This document shows, in pieces, positions 9,806 through 21,315 of a stretch of DNA of 64,000 nucleotides. The notes below the pieces were generated by a model that was given only the letters and a program-made list of their open reading frames with translations, had not been told where the DNA came from and searched no databases. The stretch spans positions 123,837,189-123,901,188 of the forward strand of contig OW240917.1 of assembly GCA_933207985.1 (NCBI GenBank), read 5' to 3'. Origin of the DNA: Pelobates cultripes. Lineage: Eukaryota; Chordata; Amphibia; Anura; Pelobatidae. Position 1 is the first letter of the stretch; each line of letters starts with the position of its first letter. A program made the position numbers and the translations under genes.

Positions 9806-10101
9806 CCGCGAGAGGACCCGGCGGAGCTGCTTGTTAGAGCTCCGCCGGTCCTCTCTCCTGCCTCCCTCCCTCACTCACTGCCGCGCTTGTGGCCGCATCT
9901 CCATGCCTCTGGGCCGGTGAGGGAGATCTTTGATCTCCCCACCGGCCCATGGAGGCACACAGCAGGGCTGGCGCTCAGGTAGCACTGGCCCTGCAGGGGC
10001 TGACAGGGGAGATTCTGTGATCTCCCCTGCCGGCCTCGGCCCATGGCCATCGCGGCCCACCGGGCATTTGCCCGGTATGCCCGATGGCCAGTCCGGGCCT
10101 G

Positions 10102-12429
10102 ACTGAGTGCACACAATTAGCCTAGCAAGCTTTAAATTCGGTTTTACACAGCTAACAATCACAGGTATAAAGCAAAATATTTGAATAGCAATTAATTGGC
10201 ATGATGGGTTGTGATCACCAACAATTCCTTCTGGATTAGTTTCCAATTTAATACCAAACAAGGATTCTTTCAAAACATTTGGACTTTAATGTGTACTGTA
10301 AGGCTGAAACTGATTGCCTAGTGTAACAATGACTTATATTTCTAGTATAAACAGTAGGATAATTAAAAATGTATAAATTGTTGTAATGGTTCAAGCAGAA
10401 GGAGTACCACTACCATAAAGATGTTATACTTGTATAATGTGATATATGCATTTTCATTTAGCTGCAATACAATATAGTTATGATTTGGGCTAAGTCCTCT
10501 AGTTCAGGGTTTGGCAGGTTTGTTGGGCTAATTCAAGAAGCAATACAAATTTATGAAAATAGATCAGGTGATGTCATAAAAAGTAAAACAACTTTATAAA
10601 AAACCTATAACACAATTCTCTAAGGTTCGTAGTTTCAAAGTAAGTGGCTGCCTACACATCCATTTGAACAGTAGAGAAAAATACTTAATTTAGGGCTATT
10701 GGACAAAATAGAGAATTAGTAGAATTTTTATGAATTTGAATTCATTATGTATAAATTAATATGATCATGTCATTATTCTTACTATTTCCTTTTACTTATA
10801 TAACCTATAGTTTGCTCTCGACATGCAAGCTATTGTGAACAAACAGAACAGAATAGAGTAAAAAATTTAAGAATAATGAACCATTCTGAATAAACACACA
10901 GCAATAAAAAACATTCTTTATATGCAATTATTTTCACATAAAATACTTAAATACATTGATATTTTAAATATTGTGTACAATAAATTGTGATATATTCTTT
11001 GTTTTAAATGCAATCTAGCTAATAATGAAAATGCAAGTAGTTATCATACACAAAAGTTGCATGCAGTGGACCTGTGTAGGAAGGTAGAGCCTCAATTAGA
11101 ATTAAATTGCTTGAAACACACAATGTCTTTTCAATTATAAGAAATGTTAACTTTTCTTGATTTATATAGCATTCCCTGTATTGTCCAATGTTATTAATGC
11201 CTGTCAGCAAGCAGTGATTAGACTTTCTGTGAGCTGATGAAATAGCTTGTGTTAAATCGATTAACCAACTATTCTTTCTATACCTATTCATTTGACATAT
11301 AAATAAAGTTAGTTTTCTGTGCTTAGTAGGCAGGAAACTGAGAAGTATTTATTTGGAATTGACTTTTATTCAACATTATTCAAAATGTACCAGTAATTGA
11401 AAAGTCAAAAATTTGACTTGTGTGTATGTATATCTATGTGTGTGTTTATATAGAGCATTATTTTCTTTTCCTATAATACACACTTTACTATTATGTATCT
11501 TTTGTTTTACCTATTTTTAAGTTAAGGTGTTAGGTGTTAAGTTAAGGTGTAAGGTGTTAAGTTAAGGTGTTAGTGTTAATAATATAAAGTTTAATGGTTA
11601 GTGGTAGGGAAGTGTAGAGGCTGAAGACTACTGTAAGATTAGTATAGGGCTTAACATAAATGTCCAATTTCTCTCTCACTCTTTGAAGTATTGCTTAAAA
11701 AAACTTGAACACTTATCTGTTGTCCATCACATTGACTGACCAAAACAACAAACCTTTATAACCATGATATAACTAATGTAATATGATGCCCAAAAGGAAA
11801 CAAACTAACCCAAGCCCAATAAAAACAATAAATTACATTTATATGCTCTCTAATACAGACTAGCCTTAATATGTGTTGTGATACATACTTTTCTCAAAGA
11901 CAATCAGAGTGTATCTCCAGGATAGTCAACTGAATAGTCAGCCTGGTGACAAAGCCTGCAAGCAGAGATGTTACCATAAGGGAACAAAGCCAATATTGCA
12001 TGGGTCTTGCTAGTTCAGATAATTTTAACCCATTGCCTTACATGCTATATCATGCTATATAAGGTTTTCCACATCCATGCCACCATACAACTACTTTCAC
12101 TCAAAATATAATGCAGTATACACATCCATCTCAACAGTCTATCCCCATTAATGCTTTTTACACATTCTTTCTTCTCATTGTCTTGCTTGAATGTTCTGTT
12201 TAATTAAAAAACATTATATACATTTTTTTTACATAAATCTCCAGAAAGTATATAAAAGCCACCTCTCTAGGTGAAAAATTCCTCATATTTATTGTTTTTG
12301 TCTAAATAAGGGACATATTTTACAATCGTGTATGTCTCTGTATTCTGTAATGCATATCTTACATTATAATTGATGTAATAAGCTCAGAGTAAATTGAGAT
12401 AAGAGATACTGATATAAATGCCTATAATG
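10102..12429. other. AT-rich intergenic sequence, no gene seen
   Basis: About 2.3 kb of AT-rich sequence without transposon ends I can recognise. A short tandem repeat with 'aagttaaggtgttaggtgtt' units lies at about 11519-11580. A 90-codon minus-strand frame (11019-11291) has no family motif. This may be single-copy DNA or very old repeats. Confidence 0.5.
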
Positions 12430-12697
12430 AAGGAAGTTATGTAGAAGAGGATACAAGTCTAGCTGACTGCCTCAATTAATATCTTTTCTCAATATTTACA
12501 GATATAAATGAAGAAAGGGACCTCACTTAGGAAAAAGAACAAATGTGTCATCTGTTACATGTGAGTTTACAGAGGAAGCGGTTCTATTTCAACTGTCAAA
12601 AGTAAATCCACATAAGTCGATGGGGCCTTATAGTATACACCCAAAGATATTAAAAGAGCTTAGGGATGTACCAGCAAAACCATAAATGGATTTATTT

Positions 12698-14010
12698 TGT
12701 ATTTTATTTAATTAATTAAAATTTTTGTTGTGTATATAAGTACATAGCATTGTCTAACGCCACAACAGCGTACACATGTACAAACAGGCTAAACGGTGGC
12801 ATGTTAATTCACACATTTTGTTTTTTGATCAGGCTAAACATTACTATGATGTCCCCAAGATGAGTGTATTGCTTATCAGGATTAAGGAGGCGTGCATACT
12901 ATTCAATAGTAGTGTGGTTCAGGTGAGACATGCAGTGGAAACGATTAGAATGTAGGTGTAGAGAAAATACAAATAATATAACATGCTGCCTAGGAAAAGC
13001 AAGCTTAAAATTAAAATCACTGGAGCCGAGCAGGCCATGATAAAACATGTGTCCGTGAGAGACCTAGCAGAGAGAGTGGTTAGGGAAAAAGCATGGCTGC
13101 AATTTGTGTCCAAGAGTGTTAGTTTTTAGGTGGCATGCATTGAGTTGGGGTCCCTTGTAGAGACCGATTTGTGTTGGGCTGTGACTGTCTCTGTGCTCGT
13201 ATAGAGTGACCAGGTGATGTCGCTTGGAGCTTACAGTCAGTGGCAGGTTAATACAGCAGTTAGGCATAATGCAAGATAGTGAGGAACCACAGGCTCTTAC
13301 AGGTGTCATTGGTGCTCCTTCAGGTAGTGACAGAGCTTCCCTTTCCTTGGTATCCGGCAGAGGTAAACACTTGGCAAGCGTGCTACTTGTTTGGTAAGTC
13401 CGCTTGGTGGTCCTGCGTTGCGGCATGGGTGCATAGTTTCCCTCCATTTCTCATCCCCGCCATGGGGACGTCTGTTGCAGGCAGATGGTCCATTGGCTCT
13501 CTCGGTCTCATCCTCTTCCCGGCTGGGGTCAGTGCTGGACTCGTTGCTGGACTCGCTTTACGATCTTCTGTTTGGGCATTTAGTGTGGCTCTGTATCACA
13601 AGAGCAGTTGGTAAGGTGCTCCCTGCCGCTGCCATCTTACTAGGTAGGCCTTGGGTGGTCAGTGCCCTTAAGTCTCTCCACAGCTCGAGTTCTCTTCAGT
13701 GGGGACTGGGATAACCCCCCCCCCGGCCCAAGGGGGGGGAACGGGACTGGCAAACATTCAGTAAGCCGGCATGTGGTAGCAGGGGAGGGAAACAGGGCAG
13801 CGGCCATCCACTCTGCTCCAAAGTCTAATGCTTCCCGCTGGGGGTCTGAAACTTCCAATCTCAGGGTCCACTACCTCTCCCACAGCTGTGTGGGTATCTC
13901 TTAGGCTCTGTGCCAGTGCAAAAAGCTATTAAATATGGCTTAAGAGGCCGGATAACTCCAGAGCCTTTCCTGCATGTGACCAGTCAGCATGGCGGTCTGG
14001 CCCCGTCCCC
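12698..14010 (-). mobile_element. A-tailed minus-strand retroelement insertion (L1-like 5' region?) with 15-bp TSD
   Basis: The direct repeat 'taaatggatttattt' lies at 12683-12697 and 14011-14025, exactly splitting the CR1 reading frame. The left end is T-rich (an A-rich tail on the minus strand), as expected for target-primed insertion. The body is GC-rich toward 13.3-14.0 kb and contains facing C and G tracts at 13717-13738. The phrase 'cagtggggactgggataa' is shared with 31172. No ORF with recognisable domains is present. An L1-type element or a derivative is my best inference. Confidence 0.75.
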
Positions 14011-14013
14011 TAA

Positions 14014-14750
14014 ATGGATTTATTTAACCAATCATTATTAACAGGAGTAGTCCCAGAAGATTGGAACTTAACAAATGTTGTGCCCATTCACAAGAAGGGT
14101 AGTAGGGAGGAGTCGGACAACTATAGTCCAGAAATCCTTACTTCAGTAGTGGGGAAAGTGATAGAAACCATGTTAAAGGATAGGGTTGTTGAACATCTAA
14201 AATCACATGGATTTCAAGACCAGATGCAACAGGGGTTTACTTCAGGGAGATCATGCCAAGCTAGTCTTATTGATTTTTTTGATTGGGTAACTAAAATATT
14301 AGAGCAGGGTGGTGCGGTAGACATTGCTTACCTAGATTTCAGTAAGGCTTTTGACACTGTTGCACATATAATCAATCAATAAACTACAATCTTTAAGTTT
14401 GGATTCCAATATTGTTGAATGGGTTAGACAGTGGTTGAGTGACAGCCAACAAAGGATTGTAATCAATGGAGTATATTCGAAGCAAGATCTAGTTACCAGT
14501 GGGGTACCTCAGGGATCTGTACTTGGACCTATACTCTTTAATAATTTTATTAGTGATATTGCAGAAGGTCTTGATGGTAAGATATGTCTTTTTGCTGATG
14601 ATACAAAAAATTGCAACAGGGTTGTTGTTCCAGGAGGGATAAACCAAATGGCAAATGATTTAGGTAAACTAGAAAAATGGTCAGAGCTGTGGCAACTGAT
14701 ATTTAATGTGGATAAATGCAAGATAATGCATCTTGGGCATTAAAAAAATC
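14014..14750 (+). pseudogene. CR1 reverse transcriptase remnant
   Basis: Two frames together cover the reverse transcriptase core: 14014-14382 and 14399-14743. Visible motifs are LTSVVGK, YLDFSKAFDTVAH (motif A aspartate), GVPQGSVLGPILF (motif B') and LFADDTK (motif C; normally FADD). The protein would copy LINE RNA into DNA at the nicked target. A frameshift near 14383 and the stop at 14744 break it, and the N-terminal part is cut away by the 12698-14010 insertion. The family assignment is firm. It is inactive. Confidence 0.92.
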
Positions 14751-15002
14751 AAGGGCAGAGTATAGAATATTTGATAGAGTACTAACCTAAACATCTGAGT
14801 TAAGGGATTTAGGAGTAATTATTCCAGATGACATAATGTTGGGCAGACAATGTTGTAGAGCAGCAGGAAATGCTAGCAGAATGTTTTGTTGTATAGGGAG
14901 AGGTATTAGCAGTAGAAAGAGGGAAGTGCTCATGCCATTGTACAGAACACTGGTGAGACTTGACTTGGAGTATTGTATGCAGCACTGGAGACTGTATCTC
15001 CA

Positions 15003-15665
15003 GAAACATAGAAACATAGAAACATAGAATGTGACGGCAGATAAGAACCATTCGGCCCATCTAGTCTGCCCAATTTTCTAAAAACTCATTAGTCCCTAGC
15101 CTTATCTTATAGTTAGGATAGCCTTATGCCTATCCCATGCATGCTTAAACTCCTTTACTGTGTTAACCTCTACCACTTCAGCTGGAAGGCTATTCCATGC
15201 ATCCACTACCCTCTCAGTAAAGTAATACTTCCTGATATTATTTTTAAACCTTTGTCCCTCTAATTTAAGACTATGTCCTCTTGTTGTGGTAGTTTTTCTT
15301 CTTTTAAATATAGTCTCCTCCTTTACTGTGTTGATTCCCTTTATATATTTAAATGTTTCTATCATATCCCCCCTGTCTCGTCTTTCCTCCAAGCTATACA
15401 TGTTAAGATCCTTTAACCTTTCCTGGTAAGTTTTATCCCGCAATCCATGAACCAGTTTAGTAGCCCTTCTCTGAACCCTCTCTAAGGTATCAATATCCTT
15501 CTGAAGATACGGTCTCCAGTACTGTGTACAATACTCCAAGTGAGGTCTCACCAGTGTTCTGTATAATGGCATGAGCACTTCCCTCTTTCTACTGCTAATA
15601 CCTCTCCCTATACAACCAAGCATTCTGCTAGCATTTCCTGCTGCTCTATTACATTGTCTGCCTAC
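15003..15665 (-). mobile_element. 5'-truncated CR1 copy in inverted orientation
   Basis: The minus-strand 3' end begins at the tail repeats 'acatagaaacatagaa' (15003-15025). The frame 15102-15623 encodes the ORF2 C-terminus, with LYRTLVRPHLEYC, LERVQRRATKLV and WNSLPAEVV. This 173-codon frame is intact but lacks the catalytic domain. It is inserted in the plus-strand CR1 copy of the same family: 'ctccagaa' before and 'agaaggatattga' after the insert restore the CR1 sequence. Truncation at 15665 is typical of incomplete reverse transcription. Confidence 0.92.
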
Positions 15666-15852
15666 CTGACCTGTGTGTATTTATTATTACATACAGTATG
15701 TATGATATAATATAGCAATGGAGTCACTGTGTGTATTTATTATTACATACAGTATATAAGATATTATATAGTGATGGAGTCACTGTGTATATTTATTATT
15801 ACATAAAGTATATAAGATATAATATAGTAATGGAGTCACTGTGTATATTTAT
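15666..15852 (+). repeat. Three tandem units of about 61 bp
   Basis: Each unit has the form 'gtcactgtgtgtatttatta', 'ttacatacagtatataagat', 'ataatatagtaatgga'. There are three units, the last slightly diverged. The array lies between the inverted CR1 fragment and the resumed plus-strand CR1, and is therefore part of the same inserted block. Confidence 0.9.
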
Positions 15853-16186
15853 TAGAAGGATATTGATACTTTGGAAACAGTTCAGAGAAGCACTACTAAA
15901 GAAGAAGAACTACCACAACAAGAGGACATGGTCTTAAATTAGAGATACAAAGTTTTAAAAATAATTTCCGTAAGTATTACTTTACAGAGAGCACAGTGGA
16001 CACATAGAATAGCCTTCCAGCCTAGGTTATACAGTGAGGGAGTTTACATATGTGTGGCATAGGCATAAGGCTATCCTAGATATAAGATAGGACCAGGGAC
16101 TAATGAAAGTATTTAGAACAATTGGCAGACTAGATGGGCCCAAGGGTTCTTATCTGCTGTCACATTCTATGTTTATATGTTTCTAT
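15853..16186 (+). mobile_element. 3' end of the plus-strand CR1 LINE
   Basis: The sequence resumes at 'agaaggatattgatac' and runs through the final codons and 3' UTR ('gactaatgaaagtattt', 'ggcagactagatgggcc') to 'cacattctatg'. The same 3' end is seen at 33870-34030 and, inverted, at 52475-52645. Confidence 0.9.
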
Positions 16187-17296
16187 AAAAAAATTGCAAG
16201 AAAGGGTCAGCGCTGAATAAAGTTACAAATAAAATTGGATTTAGGGCAGCACGCCTTAGGATAGAGAGGGGTTCTCTCCTAGCAGCAAGAAAAAGAGAAA
16301 GAGAATAAGGTTGTGCCCAAAATATGTAAAATATACAAAAAGATGCATAATAAATAATAAAATATCCAGTAAATGTATAAGATACAGATAAAAGGTAATA
16401 AAAAAAGTCTTTACGAGGAACAGCCAATCTTGATGTGATAAAAGCGTTCTTGAAGGGTTTCTTATCGTTCCAGAGGTACATGTAAGACACAAGGGAAAAC
16501 AAGGGAACTCAAATGGTGTAGTAAATAATACAGAGATGAATATGAAAATAGATGGGATATATACTACTCACATTTACCAGAGCTTAATCCAGCTCTGGTG
16601 TGGATAGCTTGAAGTGAAATTATCCTCACTTCTAGGATATAGGCAGGGCCGGATTAAGAGCACAGTGGGCCTGGTGCTGACAATTATGATGGGCCTAATT
16701 ACGGAATCTTATCGACCAAAAACACTAAAACAATCATACCTCCCAAGCGTCATGTATCTGATGGAGATGGTGCTGGAGGGAAACTCATAGGATGCAGCTA
16801 TAAGAAAACACATACTCTATGCTAATCCCTCTCTAATTTATGATTTCATCTTTCAAGTAAATCCATAACCCCTAACAGCAGTGTCCAGTGAAGCAGGAAG
16901 TCAATGGGCGGGGTAAAAGGGTGTGCCACTGGCGCAAATCACGTGACAAGACCTGCCAAAAGGGGTGAACATGCCCAAAAAGGGGAACGTTTGTCCAAAG
17001 AATTGGAAGGTCAGCCTGGCATGAATGCATGTCAGGCTGCCTGCCAATCCTGCAGGCTGTCCAACTAAGGGCATACTATGCAGGCAGCACCTTGAGCTTG
17101 ACATAAATGCGTCTAATGATGCGCTCACTCCATTCTTTCAAAGGACTGTCCCCTAGCACACGCTGGTCCACTTGTCTCCTTACCTTCTTACTAGCAGGCA
17201 GAAGTTCCTGGTATATAGTCTGAGACAGAGAAAAGATGTCTGTAGTGAGTGTAGAAGAAAGGGGACATGCCACAGTGTTAGAGAGACCAACATCTG

Positions 17297-17776
17297 CTTA
17301 TTGTATTTGTTCTGGTAAGTAGAATCATTCCATTCAGGCTTTTTGCAGTAAACACTGTCTTTTCAGAGAAAATAACTCCACTGGCTGCTCCTTAGATGGC
17401 TGCTAGAGGTGCTTCCTGGGGCAGTACTGCCTAGTGTGCAGCACTGCCATTCAGTGTCTCCACCCTCTGCATGCAGACACAGAACTTTCCTCATAGAGAT
17501 GCATTGATTCAATTTATCTTTATGAGGAGATGCTGATTGGCCAGGGCTATGTTGGACTTGTGCTGGCTCTGCCCCTGATCTGCCTAGTTGATAGTCTCAG
17601 CCAGTCCTATGGGGAAGTATTGTAATTTGCTCAGACCACCACTTCTGAGCCAGCAGCTGCAGAATTTAATACAAGTAATATTTTACTATATTTAGGGAGG
17701 CAAGAAGGGTGGTGGTTTTAACATAATAGGGTCAGAAATACATGATTGTGTTCCTGACCCTATAGTGCTCCTTTAA
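17297..17776 (+). mobile_element. TTAA MITE (T2-like), left end lost
   Basis: It matches 50621-51204 over 'tttgttctggtaagtagaat', 'aaacactgtcttttcagaga', 'ctctgcccctgatctgcc' and the right end 'tagtgctcctttaa'. The TTAA is at 17773-17776. The left terminal bases of the fuller copy are missing here, as is a block of about 28 bp near 17370. It lies inside the hAT element. Confidence 0.85.
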
Positions 17777-17959
17777 GCAAGAGTATGTGAAGAGTAGTTA
17801 AGGTTGCCACCTTTCTTGGAAAAAAATACCAGCCTTAATAATTTGTATAATAAATTAGTTATGCATGACATCACATGATGTAAATCACAAGGAGTGACAT
17901 CAGAGAAAATTCTATAAAATCACCAAACTACTCACAGTTTGATTCTGCTGTATAGATGG

Positions 17960-19150
17960 ATTGCTCCCAGTGTCTCCCTGTCTCCCAGTGTCTCAGTCTC
18001 GCAAGTCACCCAGTGTCTCAGTGTCCCTATGTATCACAGTGTCAGTGTCCCCATGTCGCCCAGTCCCCTAGTCTCCCAGTGTCTGTGTCCCCATTTCTCC
18101 CAGTGTCCCAATGTCTCAGTGTGTCCCCATGTCACTAGGATACTGGGGACACTGAGAGACCCGGGGACACTGAGACATTTAGGGAAACTGGGAGAAATGG
18201 GGACACTGAGACACTAGGGACACAGACACTAGGAGACATGGGGACACTGAAACATTTGGGGACACTAAGACACTATGGACAAAGACATGGGAACACAGAC
18301 ACTGGGAGACTAGGGGACACTGGGAGACTAGGGGACACTGGCTGGGAGACAGACACTTGGGGACACATGGGGACAGTTGTGGACATGTGGACACTGGGAC
18401 ATATAGGGACACTGGGAGACATGGGGACACCAGGCACACAGACACTAGGAACACACTGGGAGACATGGAGACACTGAAACATTTGGGGACACTAAGACAC
18501 TAGGGACACAGACACTGGGAGACTAGGGGACGCTGGGAGACTAGGGGATACTGGGAGACTAGGGGACACTGGCTGGGAGTCAGACACTTGGGGAGACATG
18601 GGGACAGTTGTGGACATAGACATGGGGACACTAGGCACACTGAGAGACATGGGACACAGACACTGGGAGACTTGGGGACAGTGAGACACTAGGGACAATG
18701 GCTGGGGGACATAGTGTCTCCATGTCCCAATGTCTCCCAATGTCCCTATGTCTCACAGCGTCCCCATGTGTCTCAGCATCCCCATGTGTCTCAGTGTCCC
18801 TGAGTGTCTCAGTGTCCCCAGGTCTCCCAGTGTCTCAGTGTCCCCTAGTGACAGTGTCCCCTAGTGTCTGTGTCCCCTAGTGTCTGTGTTCCCATATGTC
18901 CCCAAGTGTCTCAGTGTCCCCATGTTTTCCAGTGTCCCCAAGTGTCTCAGTGTTCCCAGGTCTCCCAGTGTCTGTGTCCTAGTGTCTCAGTGTCCCCTAG
19001 TGTATGTGTCATCATGTGTCCCCTAGTGTCTGTGTCCCCTAGTGTCTAAGGGTCCCCATGTGTCCCCTAGTGTCCCCATGTGTCCCCTAGTGTCTCAGTG
19101 TCCCCAATGTGTCCCCTAGTGTCTCAGTGTCCCCATGTGTCCCTGCTGCC
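17960..19150. repeat. Strand-switching GTGTCCC/ATGTCTC minisatellite
   Basis: Short units such as 'agtgtcccc', 'atgtctccc' and 'agtgtctc' combine into degenerate 16-18 bp repeats. Polarity changes twice: plus at 17960-18135, complement at 18136-18715, plus again at 18716-19150. Several overlapping frames encode Ser/Val/Cys/Pro-rich or Gly/Thr-rich repeats; all are artefacts. The same type of array is in the second hAT copy. Confidence 0.95.
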
Positions 19151-19945
19151 TTTCCCCCCATCCCTCACTTACCTGACCTGTAGAGCTGCTGTCTGGACTC
19201 TCTGTGCTGTGTTGCTGCTCCCCCATGGGTCAGTGAGTAGTAGAGAGAGGCAGGGATATTCTGTAACTTCCTATCCATGCCTCTCTCCACACACAGTGAC
19301 CCCTACTGGCCAGTGCTGGTATTGCAGAGTAATTTCCATTTATTCTGAGAAAATTAGCTGCATTTGTATTGCTGGTATTACTGCAATACCGGCAGGGCCA
19401 GGCAGCCTCAAATACCGTCTGTGCCATTAAAATACCAGTCAGGTGGCAAACCTAAGAGTAGAGTGTAAAAAAAAAATTTACAAAAAAAAAAATTTACAAA
19501 AAAAAATTTTTTTTTTTATTTTTTTTTAAATGGGCCTATTCCATGGGCCTGGGCCTGGAGCTGCAGCTCCATCAGCCCCTATGTTAATCCGGCCCTGGAT
19601 ATAGGTAGTATGTAATTTTCCCCAGATATTTTCAATGTTGGTAATTCCAAAACCGGAAAGATAAAGAAATGGCAAAAATAGTGCTCTTTGTAGCAGATAA
19701 TATTAAAATACTTAAAAAATGGAGGAAATGTACTCACATTTTTCTGAGCAGACTCAATGCTCGATGGATAGGGCGCTAGTGGTATATTCCCCACCTATGA
19801 TTCTTTTGGTCCTTTCTTGAAATAGTAGAATCAAGATGCCAGGATTAAAAGATATTAAAAAAAATCTTTATTGGTACAAGTAAAAATCAAGTAGATTAAA
19901 ACAAGTGAACTTATTCTCTTTCTCTTTATATGTTTCTATGTCAAA

Positions 19946-20842
19946 AGTGAGCAACACAGGGAAATTACAGAAAATAATCATAAATTTACAAAACAGAGAA
20001 GTTTCTTCTGATCCTAGTTCTTATTTAGTTATTGAATTGTTAATGTATCTTGTTTTTAAACATGCTAGTTAGAATTTATGTACAATATCATGTCTGTTAT
20101 AATAGTACTGCTACAAAAAGAAAAATGTGTGGCAAAAAACTTACTGCTATCAGAAATATGTCACAGGTCACATAATTTTGCTGAAATGGTTGAAATGTGC
20201 AGAAAATGCTTAAACTGAAATCACAAAGTCAGCAGATTAGTTTACGAACCTGGTATTTCACTTTACACAGCTGAAAGTTTTGACATTCTCTGATCTTATG
20301 TATTAAAGTACTGGATATTCCAGTAATAATCACACTTAAAACTGGAACATTGGTCCTTTAATTTTAATGGGAAATATAGAAGTGTCTCTAGGCCATTTAT
20401 GAATTATGCAGTGAAACAAGCTATCTACAGCTTGAACTTATTTTCTGTTCGCAAGGTTTTGTGATTTAAGCTTATTGAAGTACTCGCTTATATATTTATG
20501 CATGTACAGTCTACTCATGTCTGACTATTATTACCATCATAGAGAAACAATTTTGAACATATTTAAATGATAATGTATTATGCAGAACCCGCTCTGTGTC
20601 TCAGACCTATGTAATGGTAATTGTTAATATAGAATCCTCACATGATGTTGAAACAATTTAACATAATAATGTTATAAGAAAAAAATATTTTAATATCAAT
20701 GTGCCACATAAATATGTAATTTGATTAATACACTGACTACATAACCTGTTATACATTAGAACTACTTATTTCATTTTTATAGGAGCTGGGCGATTTAGGA
20801 TTAATATTATAAAATGCAGACCACTGAACTAATTCACAAGGT
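19946..20842. other. AT-rich sequence, no gene seen
   Basis: Unstructured AT-rich DNA without recognisable transposon ends or convincing coding frames. Confidence 0.5.
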
Positions 20843-21315
20843 GTAAAGGGAAACTATAGTTCCAGGAAAACAAATTCATTTTCCTGGCGCCATAGCTTTC
20901 CCCTCTGTCAAGTTCTCCCTCCCTCTCTTCCCCCCCTCCCAACCCCGAATGGTGCAGGAGGGGTTAATAACCATTTCTATCACTTACCTGAGTCAAACGC
21001 TGATGCCCCTCAGTGATAACTCAGCTCCGCCCACGCTCTTCCTCTGCCAATATCAACCGGCTCGCATTAGGATTTCCCCATAGGATAGCATTATTCAATG
21101 CTTTCCTATGGGGATTCCAGTGACGTTGGAAGTCCTCATGCATAGCGTCGCCTATCCACCCGGACAGCCACTAGAGGAGGAGTTACCCTAGCAGGCAATT
21201 ATTGCAGTTTATAAAAACTGCAAAAATTACATGCTCAGGGTTAATGGTGATGGGAGTTTTCACCCAGACCACTTCAATGAGCTGAAGTGGTCTGGTTGCC
21301 TACAGTGTACCTTCA
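20843..21315. mobile_element. T2-like MITE with decayed ends
   Basis: The left end is 'taaagggaaactatag'. The right end, 'gcctacagtgtaccttcaa', is a decayed form of the 'ctatagtgtccctttaa' ending of the family. It contains 'cagaccacttcaatgagctg', also found at 27660-27690 and 42540. TTAA is not intact on either side. Confidence 0.7.

Larger units (their letters stand above)
8328..10101. mobile_element. hAT-like element with minisatellite interior
   Basis: The ends are 'cagggccggactgg' and the inverse complement of 'caggcccggactgg', 14 bp with one mismatch. The CAGGGCCGGA tip is shared with the hAT elements at 16644 and 49239. The flanking octamers (agtagggg, actgagtg) do not match well, so the TSD is not confirmed. 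The interior holds GT-rich repeats, two AT microsatellites and poly-C/poly-G tracts, with no transposase frame. Confidence 0.65.
12430..16186 (+). mobile_element. CR1-type LINE, split by two insertions
   Basis: A plus-strand CR1-like non-LTR retrotransposon, recognisable from the ORF2 region before the reverse transcriptase (residues KSMGP and IHPKILKEL near 12610-12655) to the 3' tail 'cacattctatg' near 16170. It is interrupted at 12698-14010 and about 15003-15852, and a third insertion lies in its tail (16187-19924). Its last bases reappear at 19925-19945. The coding region has stops and frameshifts. CR1 elements end in ATTCTRTG-type repeats, which fits the tail. The 5' limit is not resolved. 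Confidence 0.88.
16644..19597 (-). mobile_element. 2.95-kb hAT element with minisatellite, copy 1
   Basis: The ends are 'cagggccggattaa' and the complement of the same sequence ('ttaatccggccctg'), 14 bp perfect. The octamer 'gatatagg' is duplicated at 16636-16643 and 19598-19605, diagnostic of hAT insertion. A second copy (49239-51850) is in the opposite orientation. I found no transposase frame with hAT motifs, so I call it non-autonomous. It carries a TTAA MITE and a strand-switching minisatellite. Confidence 0.95.
16187..19924. mobile_element. Retroelement-like insertion in the CR1 tail, 15-bp TSD
   Basis: The 15-bp sequence 'tttatatgtttctat' occurs at 16172-16186 and 19925-19939, so the CR1 tail was duplicated on insertion. 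The inserted element consists of 16187-16643 and 19606-19924. It has features of the 'actcaca...tctttattgg' dispersed family, such as 'aatctttattggtacaag' at about 19864. It was later interrupted by the hAT element at 16644. Family unknown; a target duplication of this length favours a target-primed retroelement. Confidence 0.75.

Noticed and set aside
13064..13447. 127-codon minus frame inside the A-tailed insertion
   Set aside because: No ORF1 coiled coil or RNA-binding motif is visible, and overlapping frames of similar length occur on the other strand.
17960..19150. CRISPR-like array
   Set aside because: Units are short, degenerate and directly adjacent, with no unique spacers, and the sequence is vertebrate in character.
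17939..19430. Several 60-116 codon frames on both strands
   Set aside because: They are translations of the minisatellite (Ser/Val/Cys/Pro or Gly/Thr repeats), not genes.
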